64,000 nt of DNA from contig JAFECB010000023.1 of NCBI GenBank assembly GCA_018242365.1, positions 62,001 to 126,000 of the forward strand. Reading direction: 5' to 3'. The translations under genes and the position numbers were made by a program. Below, in pieces: positions 38,920 through 48,719 of this stretch. This stretch comes from Pseudomonadota bacterium (GTDB taxonomy: Bacteria > Pseudomonadota > Gammaproteobacteria > Xanthomonadales > Xanthomonadaceae). Under the pieces are notes generated by a model. It worked only from the letters and a program-made list of their open reading frames with translations, had not been told where the DNA came from and did no database searches. The stretch's first letter is position 1. The number at the start of each line of letters is the position of its first letter.

Positions 38920-40137
38920 TTACCCGACCACATTGGTCAGGTCGTAGATCGGGGCGAGCACGGACAGGATCACCACGCCCACCACCACCGCCAGCACCAG
39001 GGTGATCGCCGGCACCAGCGCCGCCAGCAGCCGATCCATCGTGGTCTGGGTGTCGGCCTCGAAGGTGTCGGCGACCTTGATCAGCATCGCATCGAGCACG
39101 CCGGATTCCTCGCCCACCTGGATCATCTGCAAGGCCAGACGCGGGAAGCGCTTGCTCTTGCCCAGCGCCACCGACAGGCCGCCGCCATTGCGCACCGCGT
39201 CGGCCGCAGCCTCCACATCGGCCGCCAGCACCCGGTTGTCGAGCACGTTGCGGGCGATCCCGAGCGCCGCCAGCATCGGCACGCCGTTGCGCAGCAAGGT
39301 GCCGAGCGTGCGCGCCAGTCGTGCGGTGTCGAGCTTGGCCACCAGCGGGCCGGCGAATTTGTTCTGCAAGGCCCACGCATCGACCCGGCGCATGAAGGCC
39401 TGGTCGCGGCGCTTGCGGTCCAGCCACAGCACCGCGAGCAAAGGCACCACCAACACCAGGATCCACCAGTTGCGGACGAAATTGCCGGTCCACAGCACCA
39501 ACCGCGAGAACCACGGCAGGTCGGCACCGAGGCTGTCGTACATCGCCGAGAACTGCGGCACCACGTAGCCGAGCAGGAACAGCAGGGACAGCCCGACCAT
39601 CGCCAGCAAAATTATTGGATACACCAGCGCGTTGACCACCTTCACCTTCAGCGCACGTGCGCGTTCGAGGTATTCGGCCAGCCGTTGCAGGGTGTCCTGC
39701 AGGCTGCCGCCGGCCTCGCCGGCGCGCACCATGTTCACGTACAGGCGGCCGAAGATGTCGTGATGACGCTCCAGCGACGAGGACAGGGTTGCACCACCAC
39801 GCACGGCGTCGCGGACGTCGGTCAACACGCGCTTGGACGCCTCATCCTCGGGCTGCTCCAGCAGGATGCTCAAGGCGCGGTCCAGCGGCTGCCCGGCACC
39901 GAGCAGGGTCGCCAGTTGCTGGGTGAACTGCACCAGCCGCGCGCCGGAATACGGCTTGGTCTGGAACAGGCCGCGCCAGTTGAAGTCGCTGCCGGCCTCG
40001 GAGGCCAGCTTCGCCTCCATCGGCAAATGACCCTGCTCTTGCAGGCGCGCCGCGACTTCGGTGTCGCTGGCGGCCTCCATCTGCCCGCTCAGCTCTTCAC
40101 CACGGGCATTCAAGGCCTTGTAGCGATACAGCGCCAT
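38920..40137 (-). CDS. gspF: Type II secretion system inner-membrane platform protein GspF/XpsF
   Basis: 405 residues with two GspF domains. Starts MALYRYKALNARGEELSGQMEA. Three membrane segments (near 171-190, 220-240 and 375-400) separate two cytoplasmic four-helix units, each with the turn VRAGEAGGSLQDTLQRLAEY or IQVGEESGVLDAMLIKVAD. It links the GspE motor to the pseudopilus. Four bases after gspE. Confidence 0.96.
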   Translation of the reverse strand: MALYRYKALNARGEELSGQMEAASDTEVAARLQEQGHLPMEAKLASEAGSDFNWRGLFQTKPYSGARLVQFTQQLATLLGAGQPLDRALSILLEQPEDEASKRVLTDVRDAVRGGATLSSSLERHHDIFGRLYVNMVRAGEAGGSLQDTLQRLAEYLERARALKVKVVNALVYPIILLAMVGLSLLFLLGYVVPQFSAMYDSLGADLPWFSRLVLWTGNFVRNWWILVLVVPLLAVLWLDRKRRDQAFMRRVDAWALQNKFAGPLVAKLDTARLARTLGTLLRNGVPMLAALGIARNVLDNRVLAADVEAAADAVRNGGGLSVALGKSKRFPRLALQMIQVGEESGVLDAMLIKVADTFEADTQTTMDRLLAALVPAITLVLAVVVGVVILSVLAPIYDLTNVVG

Positions 40138-40141
40138 CGGC

Positions 40142-41878
40142 TCAGTTGCCCTCGGTCACGCGCAGCACTTCTTCCACCGTAGTCTCGCCGCGCAGGGCCT
40201 TGGCGATACCGACGTCGTACATGGTGTGCATGCCGCTGCGCCGCGCCAGCCGCTCGATTTCCTCCATCCCGGCGTGGCGCATGACCGCGCGCCGGATCTC
40301 GTCGTCCATCAGCAGCAATTCCATGATGGTGGTTCGGCCGAGATAGCCGGTAGGCGACAGCTCGGACGGACGCGGGCGATAGAGGTAGATCTCGCCATCG
40401 GGATGGAATTTGCGCAGGCCGAATTTCTGGATTTCCTCGGGCGTGGCGAGGTAGCGCTCGGCATGCACCGGCTCCAGCCGGCGCACCAGCCGCTGGGCGA
40501 GGATGCCATTGACGGTGGAGGTCAGCAGGTAATCCTCCACGCCCATGTCGAGCAGGCGGGTGATGCCGCCGGCGGCGTTGTTGGTGTGCAGGGTGGACAG
40601 CACCAAGTGGCCGGTCAGCGCCGACTGGATCGCGATGCGCGCGGTCTCCAGATCGCGCATTTCGCCGATCATGATGATGTCCGGGTCCTGACGGACGATC
40701 GCACGCAAGGCATTATTGAAGTCCAGCCCGATCTGCGGCTTGGCCTGGATCTGGTTGATGCCCTCGATCTGGTATTCGATCGGGTCTTCGACCGTGATGA
40801 TCTTGACCCCCGGCGTGTTGAGCTTCGACATCGCCGTGTAGAGCGTGGTGGTCTTGCCAGAGCCGGTCGGACCGGTGACCAGGATGATCCCGTGCGGCTG
40901 ATCGAGCACCTTCTGGAAGCGCCACATGAAGTGATCGCTGAAGCCGAGCTTGTCGAAATTGAGCACCACGGTTTCGCGATCAAGCAGGCGCATCACCACC
41001 GATTCGCCGTGTGCGGTCGGCACCGTGCTCACGCGCAGGTCAAGCTCCTTGCCCTGCACCCGCGCCACGATCCGCCCATCCTGCGGCAGGCGACGTTCCG
41101 CGATGTTGAGCTTGGCCATGATCTTGATGCGGCTGATCACCGCCGCGGTCAGATTGGCCGGCGGGCTCTCGCCCTCCTCCAGCACGCCGTCGATGCGATA
41201 GCGCACCTTCAGGCGGTTCTCGAACGGCTCGATGTGGATATCGGAGGCGCGCAGTTCGACCGCACGCTGCACGATCAGGTTGACCAGGCGAATGACCGGC
41301 GCTTCCGAGGCGAGGTCGCGCAGGCGTTCGACATCGTCGATGCTCTCTTCGCCGCCTTCCGCGCCCTCGATGATGCTGTCCATCGCGCTGCGGCCCTGGC
41401 CATGCCAGCGCTCGATCAGCTCGCCGATTTCCGAACGCGGACACACCGCAGGGCGCAGCTCGCGCCCAAGCGCCAGCCCCACCGCCTCAAGCACGTAGGG
41501 ATCCTGCGGATCAGCCAGCAGCACGTCCACACCCTGCGCATCCGTCGCCACCGGGACGACGTGGTACTGCTTCATGAACTTCACGCTCAGCGCCACGTCT
41601 TCCGGCGGCAGGTCGGGAAGATCCTTGGTATTGCGCAATTCAAGGCCGAATTCGGACGAGCAGGCCACCGCGTGGTCGCGCTCGGACACCAGCCCCAGCC
41701 GCGCCAACAGAACCAGCAAGTCGCCGCCATCCTGCTCCTGCAGGCGACGCGCACTGGCCAGATCCGCCTCTTTCAGGCGCCCGTATTTCAGCAACTGCGC
41801 AACGATGCGTCCTACCGGCCCCTCGGGGGCTTGCACCGCTTCTTCTGCAACTGCGTTCACGCGCACCCCTCCGGACAT
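40142..41878 (-). CDS. gspE: Type II secretion ATPase GspE/XpsE
   Basis: 578 residues. N-terminal domains that bind GspL, then the motor core: RASDIHIEPFENRLKVRYRIDG, Walker A GPTGSGKTTT near 345, Asp box DPIEYQIEGINQIQ, Walker B DIIMIGEMRD and His box HLVLSTLHTNNA. The C-terminal subdomain lacks the four zinc-binding cysteines of most GspE proteins (where CPDC and CPKC are expected it has EPVH and SELS). First gene of the xps cluster, only 53 bp after purL, so its promoter must lie in that gap or in purL. Confidence 0.96.
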   Translation of the reverse strand: MSGGVRVNAVAEEAVQAPEGPVGRIVAQLLKYGRLKEADLASARRLQEQDGGDLLVLLARLGLVSERDHAVACSSEFGLELRNTKDLPDLPPEDVALSVKFMKQYHVVPVATDAQGVDVLLADPQDPYVLEAVGLALGRELRPAVCPRSEIGELIERWHGQGRSAMDSIIEGAEGGEESIDDVERLRDLASEAPVIRLVNLIVQRAVELRASDIHIEPFENRLKVRYRIDGVLEEGESPPANLTAAVISRIKIMAKLNIAERRLPQDGRIVARVQGKELDLRVSTVPTAHGESVVMRLLDRETVVLNFDKLGFSDHFMWRFQKVLDQPHGIILVTGPTGSGKTTTLYTAMSKLNTPGVKIITVEDPIEYQIEGINQIQAKPQIGLDFNNALRAIVRQDPDIIMIGEMRDLETARIAIQSALTGHLVLSTLHTNNAAGGITRLLDMGVEDYLLTSTVNGILAQRLVRRLEPVHAERYLATPEEIQKFGLRKFHPDGEIYLYRPRPSELSPTGYLGRTTIMELLLMDDEIRRAVMRHAGMEEIERLARRSGMHTMYDVGIAKALRGETTVEEVLRVTEGN

Positions 41879-41931
41879 CCACCGCAGACTTTAGCAGGCA
41901 GCGGCAGCCATCGGTACCGTGACGCCGCCGC

Positions 41932-44900
41932 TCACCCCAACCAGACACGTGCGTTGCGGAACATCCGCAGCCACGGGGAGTCGTCCGGCCAATCTGCAGG
42001 CGACCAGCTGAAATTGCCGCTGCGCAGGGTGCGCTCAGGATGCGGCATCAGCACCATGGCGCGGCCGTCACCGCTGCACACGCCGGCGATGCCCTCGGGC
42101 GATCCGTTCGGATTGGCCGGGTAATCGTCGGCCTGGGCGATGCGTTCGCCATCGACATAGCGCAGCGCAACCGCGACCTTTGCTTGATCGGCAGCATCGC
42201 TGAACACCGCGCGGCCCTCGCCATGGGCCGATGCCACCGGGATCCGCGCACCCTCCATGCCGCGCAGGAAGATCGACGACGAGGACTGCACTTCCAGCGC
42301 CACCAGCCTGGCTTCGAACTGCTCGCTGGCATTGCGCTGGAAGCTCGGCCAGTGGCTGCTGCCGGGGATGATGTCACGCAATTGCGAGAGCATCTGGCAG
42401 CCGTTGCAAATGCCCAGCGCGAACGTCGATTCACGCGCGAAATAGGCGGCAAACATGTCGCGCAGTGCGGCACGTTCGAGGATCGAGGTCGCCCAGCCGC
42501 GGCCTGCGCCGAGCACGTCGCCGTAGCTGAAGCCGCCGCAGGCGACCAGACCGTGGAAGTCGGCAAGATCGAAACGACCGGCGATCAGATCGCTCATATG
42601 CACGTCGAACTCATCGAAGCCGGCGCGATCGAAAGCATAGGCGGTCTCGACCTGGCTGTTGACGCCCTGCTCGCGCAGGATCGCCACCTTTGGTCGTGCG
42701 CCCGTCGCAATGAACGGGGCAGCGACGTCTTCTGCTGCATCGAATGTCAGCAAGGGCTGCAAGCCCGGTGCATCGAAACGCCGCGCAGACGCATGCTCGC
42801 TGTCGGCGCAGTCCGGGTTGTCGCGCAGTTTCTGCATCGCGTGGGTGGTCGCCCACCAGGCGTCGAACAACTCCTCCCAGCGCCATTGCACCAGCTGTTC
42901 GTCACCATCGCTGATCCGGATCACCGGCGCACTGGTCGGTACCGCGATGCGCTGCGCGCATTCGATCAGGCCGTGTTGCGCGACCAGGTCGGCGAACGCG
43001 GCGCGCTCGGCGACCGGCACCTGCACCACCGCGCCGAGTTCCTCATTGAACAGCACCCGCAGCGGATCGCCGGTGCGACTGTCGCCCCAACCGTCGAGTT
43101 GGATGTCGAGGCCGAGATGCGAGGCGAACGCCATTTCGCAAAGACTGGCGAACACGCCGCCATCGGAACGGTCGTGGTAGGCCAGCAGCAAGCCTTCGCC
43201 GCGGGCATCACGGATCAGATCGAACAAGCCACGCAGGCGCTGCGGATCGTCAAGATCCGGGACATCGCCGCCGAAGGCCGGCAAGGCACCTTCGCCATTC
43301 GCTTGCGGGAAACATTGCGCAAGGATCGAACCACCCATGCGCTGACGCCCCGCGCCCAGCCCGATCAACCACAACTCGGAATCAACATCGCGCTGCAGTA
43401 GCGGCGTGCGCTGGCCTGACACATCGGCCACCGGCGCGAACGCGGTCACGATCAGCGAGACGGGGGAGATAGAGCGGTGAAGCTGGGAGAGGGGCGACGG
43501 GAGAGGGGATTGAGAAACGCGGGGGTCATCGGATCGTGATTGATCGCTCTCACGAATCCCGTCTCCCGTCTCCCGAATCCCGGGCGCAGCCCACTGCGCC
43601 TGCATCGACAGCGAATCCTTGCCGACCGGTATGCCCAGCTCCAGCGCCGGGCACAGCTCCATGCCCACCGCCTTGACTGCATCGAACAGGCGCGCGTCCT
43701 CACCGGCGTGGCCCGCGGCCGCCATCCAGTTGGCCGACAACTTGATCCGATCCAGCGCGTCCAGCGGTGCCGCCATCAGATTGGTGATCGCCTCGCCCAC
43801 CGCCATCCGCGCCGCAGCAGCGGCATCCAGCAGCGCCAGCGGGGTGCGCTCGCCCAGTGCCATTGCCTCGCCCGAGTTGCCGTCGAAGCCGGCATAGGTG
43901 ATCGCGCAATCGGCCACCGGCACCTGCCACGGGCCGACCATCTGGTCGCGTGCGGTCAGCCCGCCGACGAAACGATCGCCAATGGTGATCAGGAAGGATT
44001 TGGCCGCAACCGACGGATGCGCCAGCACGCGCAGACCGGCTTCGCGCAGGTCCAGCGCATCGGTCTCGACCTGCGGCCAGCGCGGCGGTGCCGGATGCAC
44101 GGCATCGCGATGCATCTTCGGCGGCTTGCCGAACAGCACGTCCATCGGCAGATCGATGGCCAAAGCCCCTCTCCCCTCGGGAGAGGGGTTGGGGTGAGGG
44201 TCGGTATGCATGACAGCCGCCTGGACAGATGCCGTACCCTCATCCGCCCTGCGGGCACCTTCTCCCGGAGGGAGAAGGGAAGTGCCAGCGCCATAGCCCA
44301 CGCGCAGGTGTTCCTCCGCCGTCGCCGTACCCACCACCGCAAACGGGCAGCGCTCGCGTGCGCACAGCGCCTCGAATTCCGCCAGTCGTGCCTGCGCCAC
44401 GCCGAGCACATAGCGTTCCTGCGACTCGTTGCACCACAGCTGCATCGGCGACAAGGAAGGATCGTCCTTCGGCACTTTGCCAAGATCGATCACGCCGCCC
44501 ACGCCCGAATCATGCAGCAGCTCGGGGATCGCATTCGACAGGCCGCCGGCACCGACATCGTGGATGCACAGGATCGGGTTGTCCGCGCCCAGCGTCACGC
44601 AGGCGTCGATGACTTCCTGCGCGCGTCGCTCCATTTCCGGGTTGTCGCGCTGCACCGAGGCGAAATCCAGATCCTCGGCGGAATCACCGGAGGCCACCGA
44701 CGATGCCGCGCCACCGCCGAGACCGATCAGCATGGCCGGGCCACCGAGCACGATCACCGCATCGCCGGCCGAGAGCTTCAGTTTCTCGACCTGGCCACGA
44801 TCGATCGCGCCAAGGCCGCCTGCGAGCATGATCGGCTTGTCGTAGGCGCGGGTAAGCCCACTGGACTGATGCAATTCGAAGCTGCGGAAATAGCCGGTCA

Positions 44901-46032
44901 AGTTGGGTCGACCGAACTCGTTATTGAACGCAGCGGCGCCCAGCGGGCCATCGCGCATGATTTCAAATGCCGAGGCCATGCGCGGATTGAGCGCACGCTC
45001 GCCCTCCCACGGCTGCGGCAAACCGGGGATGCGCAGATGCGAGACCGAGAACCCGCACAGCCCCGCCTTCGGTCGGCCGCCGCGACCGGTCGCGCCCTCG
45101 TCGCGGATTTCACCGCCGGCACCGGTCGATGCGCCGGGGAACGGTGCGATCGCGGTTGGATGGTTATGGGTTTCGACCTTGATGCAAAAAGCGGAATCGA
45201 CCACAGCCTCGCGGCGATAGCGATGGCTGACCGGATCCGGACGCCAGCGCGCAGCTGGATAGCCTTCCACCACCGCGGCGTTGTCGCTGTAGGCCGACAA
45301 CACGTGCTGCGGGGTGCGCGCCTGGGTGTTCTTGATCATCTTGAACAGCGACAGCGGCTGCGCCTGGCCGTCGATGGTCCAGCTGGCATTGAAGATCTTG
45401 TGCCGGCAGTGCTCGGAATTGGCCTGCGCGAACATCATCAGTTCGATGTCGTGCGGATCGCGACCGAGTTCACCGTAGCGCGTACGCAGGTAGTCGATCT
45501 CATCCTCGGCCAGCGCCAGCCCGAGGCGCGTGTTGGCGGCTTCAAGCCCTGCCAGCGGAATGACTTCGACATCGCCTGCAGACTGCGCGGAGAACAGCGC
45601 CACGCCGTCTTCGCGCGTCGCAAGCAGCGACTGCGTCATCGGATCATGCAGCAGCTTGGCCAGCGCGATTTGCGCCTCGGCATCCTGCGGCCAGCCGACC
45701 AGGTCGATACGCATGCCGCGCTCGACCCGGCGCACCGGCAGGCCGGCGCCGCGCAGCAGCTCGGTGGTCTTGCTGGCCCACGGCGAAAGCGTGCCCAGCC
45801 GTGGCACGACATGGCGTGTCACCGCGCCGGCACTGGACGCAGCGAAGCCGGTCTCGGCCTGCAGAATTCGGCACAAGGCCACGACATCCGGCGTGCTGCC
45901 GGACTCGGGTTCAATCCAGTACCCATGCCAACTGCCGACGATCTGCAGTTCGGGGACGAGGGCCTGCAGACGGGCTTGCAGGCGGTCGCGGCGGAACGGC
46001 GACAGGGCAGGCGCGCCCTCGAGGACGATCAT
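41932..46032 (-). CDS. purL: Phosphoribosylformylglycinamidine synthase, long form, with two repeat-derived inserts
   Basis: Fourth step of purine synthesis: FGAR plus glutamine and ATP to FGAM. 1366 residues, against 1295 in E. coli. N-terminal domain, two PurM-type ATPase halves ([34 protein letters not shown] near 285) and a C-terminal glutaminase with [19 protein letters not shown], catalytic Cys in GICNGCQM and PHPERTLR. The surplus is two in-frame insertions, at about residues 583-624 and 815-858, each made by a palindromic DNA repeat (separate entries). The core motifs are intact, so the enzyme is probably active. Confidence 0.97.
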   Translation of the reverse strand: MIVLEGAPALSPFRRDRLQARLQALVPELQIVGSWHGYWIEPESGSTPDVVALCRILQAETGFAASSAGAVTRHVVPRLGTLSPWASKTTELLRGAGLPVRRVERGMRIDLVGWPQDAEAQIALAKLLHDPMTQSLLATREDGVALFSAQSAGDVEVIPLAGLEAANTRLGLALAEDEIDYLRTRYGELGRDPHDIELMMFAQANSEHCRHKIFNASWTIDGQAQPLSLFKMIKNTQARTPQHVLSAYSDNAAVVEGYPAARWRPDPVSHRYRREAVVDSAFCIKVETHNHPTAIAPFPGASTGAGGEIRDEGATGRGGRPKAGLCGFSVSHLRIPGLPQPWEGERALNPRMASAFEIMRDGPLGAAAFNNEFGRPNLTGYFRSFELHQSSGLTRAYDKPIMLAGGLGAIDRGQVEKLKLSAGDAVIVLGGPAMLIGLGGGAASSVASGDSAEDLDFASVQRDNPEMERRAQEVIDACVTLGADNPILCIHDVGAGGLSNAIPELLHDSGVGGVIDLGKVPKDDPSLSPMQLWCNESQERYVLGVAQARLAEFEALCARERCPFAVVGTATAEEHLRVGYGAGTSLLPPGEGARRADEGTASVQAAVMHTDPHPNPSPEGRGALAIDLPMDVLFGKPPKMHRDAVHPAPPRWPQVETDALDLREAGLRVLAHPSVAAKSFLITIGDRFVGGLTARDQMVGPWQVPVADCAITYAGFDGNSGEAMALGERTPLALLDAAAAARMAVGEAITNLMAAPLDALDRIKLSANWMAAAGHAGEDARLFDAVKAVGMELCPALELGIPVGKDSLSMQAQWAAPGIRETGDGIRESDQSRSDDPRVSQSPLPSPLSQLHRSISPVSLIVTAFAPVADVSGQRTPLLQRDVDSELWLIGLGAGRQRMGGSILAQCFPQANGEGALPAFGGDVPDLDDPQRLRGLFDLIRDARGEGLLLAYHDRSDGGVFASLCEMAFASHLGLDIQLDGWGDSRTGDPLRVLFNEELGAVVQVPVAERAAFADLVAQHGLIECAQRIAVPTSAPVIRISDGDEQLVQWRWEELFDAWWATTHAMQKLRDNPDCADSEHASARRFDAPGLQPLLTFDAAEDVAAPFIATGARPKVAILREQGVNSQVETAYAFDRAGFDEFDVHMSDLIAGRFDLADFHGLVACGGFSYGDVLGAGRGWATSILERAALRDMFAAYFARESTFALGICNGCQMLSQLRDIIPGSSHWPSFQRNASEQFEARLVALEVQSSSSIFLRGMEGARIPVASAHGEGRAVFSDAADQAKVAVALRYVDGERIAQADDYPANPNGSPEGIAGVCSGDGRAMVLMPHPERTLRSGNFSWSPADWPDDSPWLRMFRNARVWLG
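43457..43590. repeat. GGGAGACGGG-type repeat inside purL (second insert)
   Basis: GGGAGAGGGGCGACGGGAGA near 43485 and CCCGTCTCCCGTCTCCCG near 43558 form imperfect inverted arms around TGATTGATCGCTCTCACGAA-like sequence. In the coding direction it gives [20 protein letters not shown] and a Ser/Pro/Leu-rich stretch, between AAPGIR and [10 protein letters not shown], where E. coli PurL has a short loop. It resembles the repeat at 23190-23278. Confidence 0.75.
44162..44288. repeat. CCCTCTCCC...GAGGG bipartite repeat inside purL (first insert)
   Basis: One hairpin CCCCTCTCCCCTCGGGAGAG near 44166, then GGGTTGGGGTGAGGG, and a second hairpin CCTTCTCCCGGAGGGAGAAG near 44260. This is the common intergenic repeat of many proteobacteria whose translation reads [11 protein letters not shown]. 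Here it lies inside a gene, in frame, between GYGAGTS and [16 protein letters not shown]. Confidence 0.85.
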
Positions 46033-46087
46033 GTCCGGCTATCGGGGTGGGAACGGTGCAACAGTGTAGCCGAGCGGCGCAGGCCGG

Positions 46088-46906
46088 TCAGCCTGCGCTG
46101 GTCCCGCCGTGCATCGCCTGCAGGCGCTGCAACAGCTGCTCGGGCGGCAGATAGCTGCTGACCATCCGCCCATCGGGGTCGAGGATCATCGGCGTTCCTT
46201 CCAGACCCATCCGCTGGCCGGCGCGGTACTGCATGTCCACCGGCGTGCGCGCGCACTGCCCCATCGCCACCGGGCGGCCGTTCTTGGCGTCGGTCAAGGC
46301 CGACTGGCGATTCGGCGCGCACCATACCGCCACCATCTTGCGATAGTCGTCGCTGCCCAAACCGGCACGCGGATAGGCGATGTATTCGACCCGGATGCCG
46401 AGATCGTTGTACTTGGCGATATCGGAGTGGAACTTGCGGCAGAACCCGCATTCGACGTCGGTCAACACCACCACGGTAAAGCGGGTCGGACCACTCGGAG
46501 CGAACACGATCCGGTCCGATTCCGGCAGCGTCGCCAGGATCGATTTGCGCACCTTGGCCATCGCCGCTTCGCCAAGGTCCACACGCCGGGTGAGATCGAG
46601 CAAGCCGCCGCGGAACAGGTACTTGCCGTCATCGCTGACGTAGAAGACCTGTCCTGCGGCGACCACTTGCCGGAACCCGGGGATCGGGGCGGGCCCGATG
46701 GTTTCGATCGGGATCCTGGCATCCAGTGCATGCAGCGCATCGCGCACCCGCGCCTCGGGGGAGCCAGCCACGACACTCGGTTCGGCGGGCGTCTGTGTCG
46801 CGGCAGGTGCAGGCGTGGCCCCCGTTGCAGGTGCGGGAGACGACTGTGCACAGGCCGACAGGCTGGTGCTGAGCAGGATCAGGAGAGACAAGGCAAGACG
46901 TTTCAT
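46088..46906 (-). CDS. dsbC: DsbC-like thiol:disulfide interchange protein
   Basis: 272 residues from the ATG at 46906. Thioredoxin-fold domain with the active site C153-GF-C156 (TDVECGFCRKFHSD) after a DsbC/DsbG dimerisation domain (QVFYVSDDGKYLFRGGLLDL). The signal peptide ends in LSAC (Cys19), a possible lipobox, followed by a Pro/Ala/Thr-rich spacer; DsbC is usually soluble. It rearranges wrong disulfides in exported proteins, which would serve type II secretion clients. The frame is open far upstream, overlapping xerD, but that part is not this protein. Confidence 0.92.
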   Translation of the reverse strand: MKRLALSLLILLSTSLSACAQSSPAPATGATPAPAATQTPAEPSVVAGSPEARVRDALHALDARIPIETIGPAPIPGFRQVVAAGQVFYVSDDGKYLFRGGLLDLTRRVDLGEAAMAKVRKSILATLPESDRIVFAPSGPTRFTVVVLTDVECGFCRKFHSDIAKYNDLGIRVEYIAYPRAGLGSDDYRKMVAVWCAPNRQSALTDAKNGRPVAMGQCARTPVDMQYRAGQRMGLEGTPMILDPDGRMVSSYLPPEQLLQRLQAMHGGTSAG

Positions 46907-47000
46907 TGTGATTCCGAGAACGGCCGGGTCACGGAGCGCATGCGTCTGCCCCGAATCGTGCATTTTCCCATGTTCCAGCGCGCCGTGGGCGTGACGAAGG

Positions 47001-47963
47001 TCAGGCCCTGGGATGGTGCTGCGCGTGCAGGCTGCGCAGGCGATCACGCGCCACCAAGGTGTAGATCTGGGTGGTTGATAGCGATTCGTGACCCAACAGC
47101 ATCTGCAAGGCGCGCAAATCCGCGCCATGGTTGAGCAGATGGGTGGCGAAACTGTGTCGCAGCCCGTGCGGACTGATCCGGGCCGGATCGATCCCGGCCA
47201 GCGCCGCATAGCGCTTGACCAATGCCCAGAACGCTTGCCGGCTGAGCGCACCGCCACCTGGCTGCACGAACAAGGCGACGCTGCCGGCAGCTTCGGCTGA
47301 CTTACCCAGCAAGGCCGGCCGCACCTCGCGCAAGTATCGCTCCAGCCAATGCCGCGATTCGTCACCGAGCGGCACCAACCGCTCCTTGCCACCCTTGCCG
47401 GTGACCCGTAGCGCCCCTTGCCGCAGGTTGAGCGCGGTGGCCGGCAGTCCGACCAGCTCGCTGACGCGCAGGCCCGCCGCATACATCAGCTCCAGCATCG
47501 TGCGATCACGCTGCCCCAGCGGCTGATCGACCTCGGGCGCATCCAGCAATGCCGCGACCTGCGTTTCGGACAGCGCCTTGGGCAACAGTCGTGGCAAGCT
47601 CGGCGCTTGCAGCAAGGCGGTCGGATCATCCGCCCGCGCCCCCTCGCGCACCGCCCGCGTGTAGAACGCGTGCAGGCAAGACAGCAATCGCGCCGCACTG
47701 CGCGGGCTGTACCCGGCCCGCCCGCGCACGGCGAGATACTCGAACAGATCCTCACGCCCCGCATCGAGCACGGCGCGGCCACGCCCCTGCCGCAGCCAGC
47801 GCGCAAGCTGTTCCAGATCCGTGCGATACGCGGCCAGCGTCGCCTTGGCCAATCCTCGCTCGGCCCAGCTGGCATCCAGAAAGCGCTCGATCACGGCGGC
47901 ATCGACCGCCTCCAAGGGAGGCAAATCGCGGAACAGATGGCGGCGATCAGACACGCTTGGCAT
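47001..47963 (-). CDS. xerD: Site-specific tyrosine recombinase XerD
   Basis: Resolves chromosome dimers at dif together with XerC under FtsK control. 320 residues: N-terminal core-binding domain (LDASWAERGLAKATLAAYRTDL) and catalytic domain with R166, K190, H266, R269, H292 and nucleophile Y301. The C-terminus TTQIYTLVARDRLRSLHAQHHPRA is close to that of E. coli XerD, which favours XerD over XerC. Divergent from the RDD gene with a 50-bp gap. No dif site was seen in the window. Confidence 0.95.
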   Translation of the reverse strand: MPSVSDRRHLFRDLPPLEAVDAAVIERFLDASWAERGLAKATLAAYRTDLEQLARWLRQGRGRAVLDAGREDLFEYLAVRGRAGYSPRSAARLLSCLHAFYTRAVREGARADDPTALLQAPSLPRLLPKALSETQVAALLDAPEVDQPLGQRDRTMLELMYAAGLRVSELVGLPATALNLRQGALRVTGKGGKERLVPLGDESRHWLERYLREVRPALLGKSAEAAGSVALFVQPGGGALSRQAFWALVKRYAALAGIDPARISPHGLRHSFATHLLNHGADLRALQMLLGHESLSTTQIYTLVARDRLRSLHAQHHPRA

Positions 47964-48013
47964 GGAGCTAGCCTAGCCCTTCATGCCAATGCTCGCCTGT
48001 ATCCTTTCACGCC

Positions 48014-48490
48014 ATGTCATCGCTCGAACGCTCCCCTGCCTTGATCGGCTGGCGCCTGCTGGCGCTGCTGTACGATTTTTTTCCACTGCTGGCGCTGTGG
48101 TTCGTCACTGCCGGCGCCTTCACGTGTGCGCATGGCGATGCCGTGCGTGGTGGCTGGCTTGGCATGCTGGAATTCTGCGTGCTCGTCGCCATCACCGCGC
48201 TGTACGCCGTACTCAGCTGGAAGCGTGGCGGCCAGACCATCGGCATGCGCCCGTGGCGACTGCGTGTGGTCACACCCGCGGATGGCAAACCCGACAGCAA
48301 GGCGCTGTGGTTGCGTTTTTGTGTCGGAAGTCTGTCGCTTGCAGTCGCGGGATTGGGTTTCTGGTGGGCCTGGATCGATCGCGACCGGCTGACCTGGCAT
48401 GACCGCGCCAGCGGGACACGGATGATCCGATTCTCCAAGCCCGGTCCAGCACAACCAGAGGCCTCATCGACTGTCGCACGCAAGGATTGA
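48014..48490 (+). CDS. RDD family membrane protein
   Basis: 158 residues. Starts with the family pattern ALIGWRLLALLYDFFPLLALWF (the Arg and Asp of RDD inside the first membrane segment), a second segment MLEFCVLVAITALYAVLSW, KRGGQTIGMRPWRLRVV, and a third segment near 103-122 ending at DRDRLTWHDRASGTRMI. Function unknown; some members are linked to ion or osmotic transport. Faces xerD; its 3' end is followed by the second five-hairpin element. Confidence 0.88.
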   Translation: MSSLERSPALIGWRLLALLYDFFPLLALWFVTAGAFTCAHGDAVRGGWLGMLEFCVLVAITALYAVLSWKRGGQTIGMRPWRLRVVTPADGKPDSKALWLRFCVGSLSLAVAGLGFWWAWIDRDRLTWHDRASGTRMIRFSKPGPAQPEASSTVARKD

Positions 48491-48540
48491 GGCAGGACCT
48501 GCAGTTGCAGGCATGCACATTCGTCCACTCACATGCCGAA

Positions 48541-48693
48541 GGCAACGCTGATTTAGTCGGCGTTGCCTGCCGACCATGGATGGTCGGCTGCGGATCGATC
48601 ACCGAAATGATTGATCCGCGTGAGCTGCGTCCGGGCATGCACCGGACGCAGCGTGTGCTGACAAGTCCGGGAGGGACTTGTTCAGCATTGCCC
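48541..48693. repeat. Five-hairpin modular element, copy B
   Basis: Inverted relative to copy A (19174-19327) and alignable over its full length. Stems occur in the same order when read on the minus strand, with changed but largely pairing arms: GCTGCGTCCGG with CCCGGACGCAGC, GCGGATCAATCA with TGATCGATCCGC, GCCGACCAT with ATGGTCGGC. Outside it, CATGCCG (48532-48538) and CGGCATG (48698-48704) form an additional pair of arms. It sits between the convergent RDD and lemA genes. Confidence 0.85.
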
Positions 48694-48719
48694 GAAGCGG
48701 CATGCAAGGCAAGCGCCCC

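Noticed and set aside
41932..46032. purL as a pseudogene because of its two insertions
   Set aside because: The frame is intact from start to stop and all ATPase and glutaminase motifs are present; both inserts keep the frame.
43540..46161. 873-codon open frame opposite purL
   Set aside because: It is the antisense shadow of a well-recognised purL gene; composition (His/Arg/Gln-rich) matches no fold, and high GC keeps antisense frames open.
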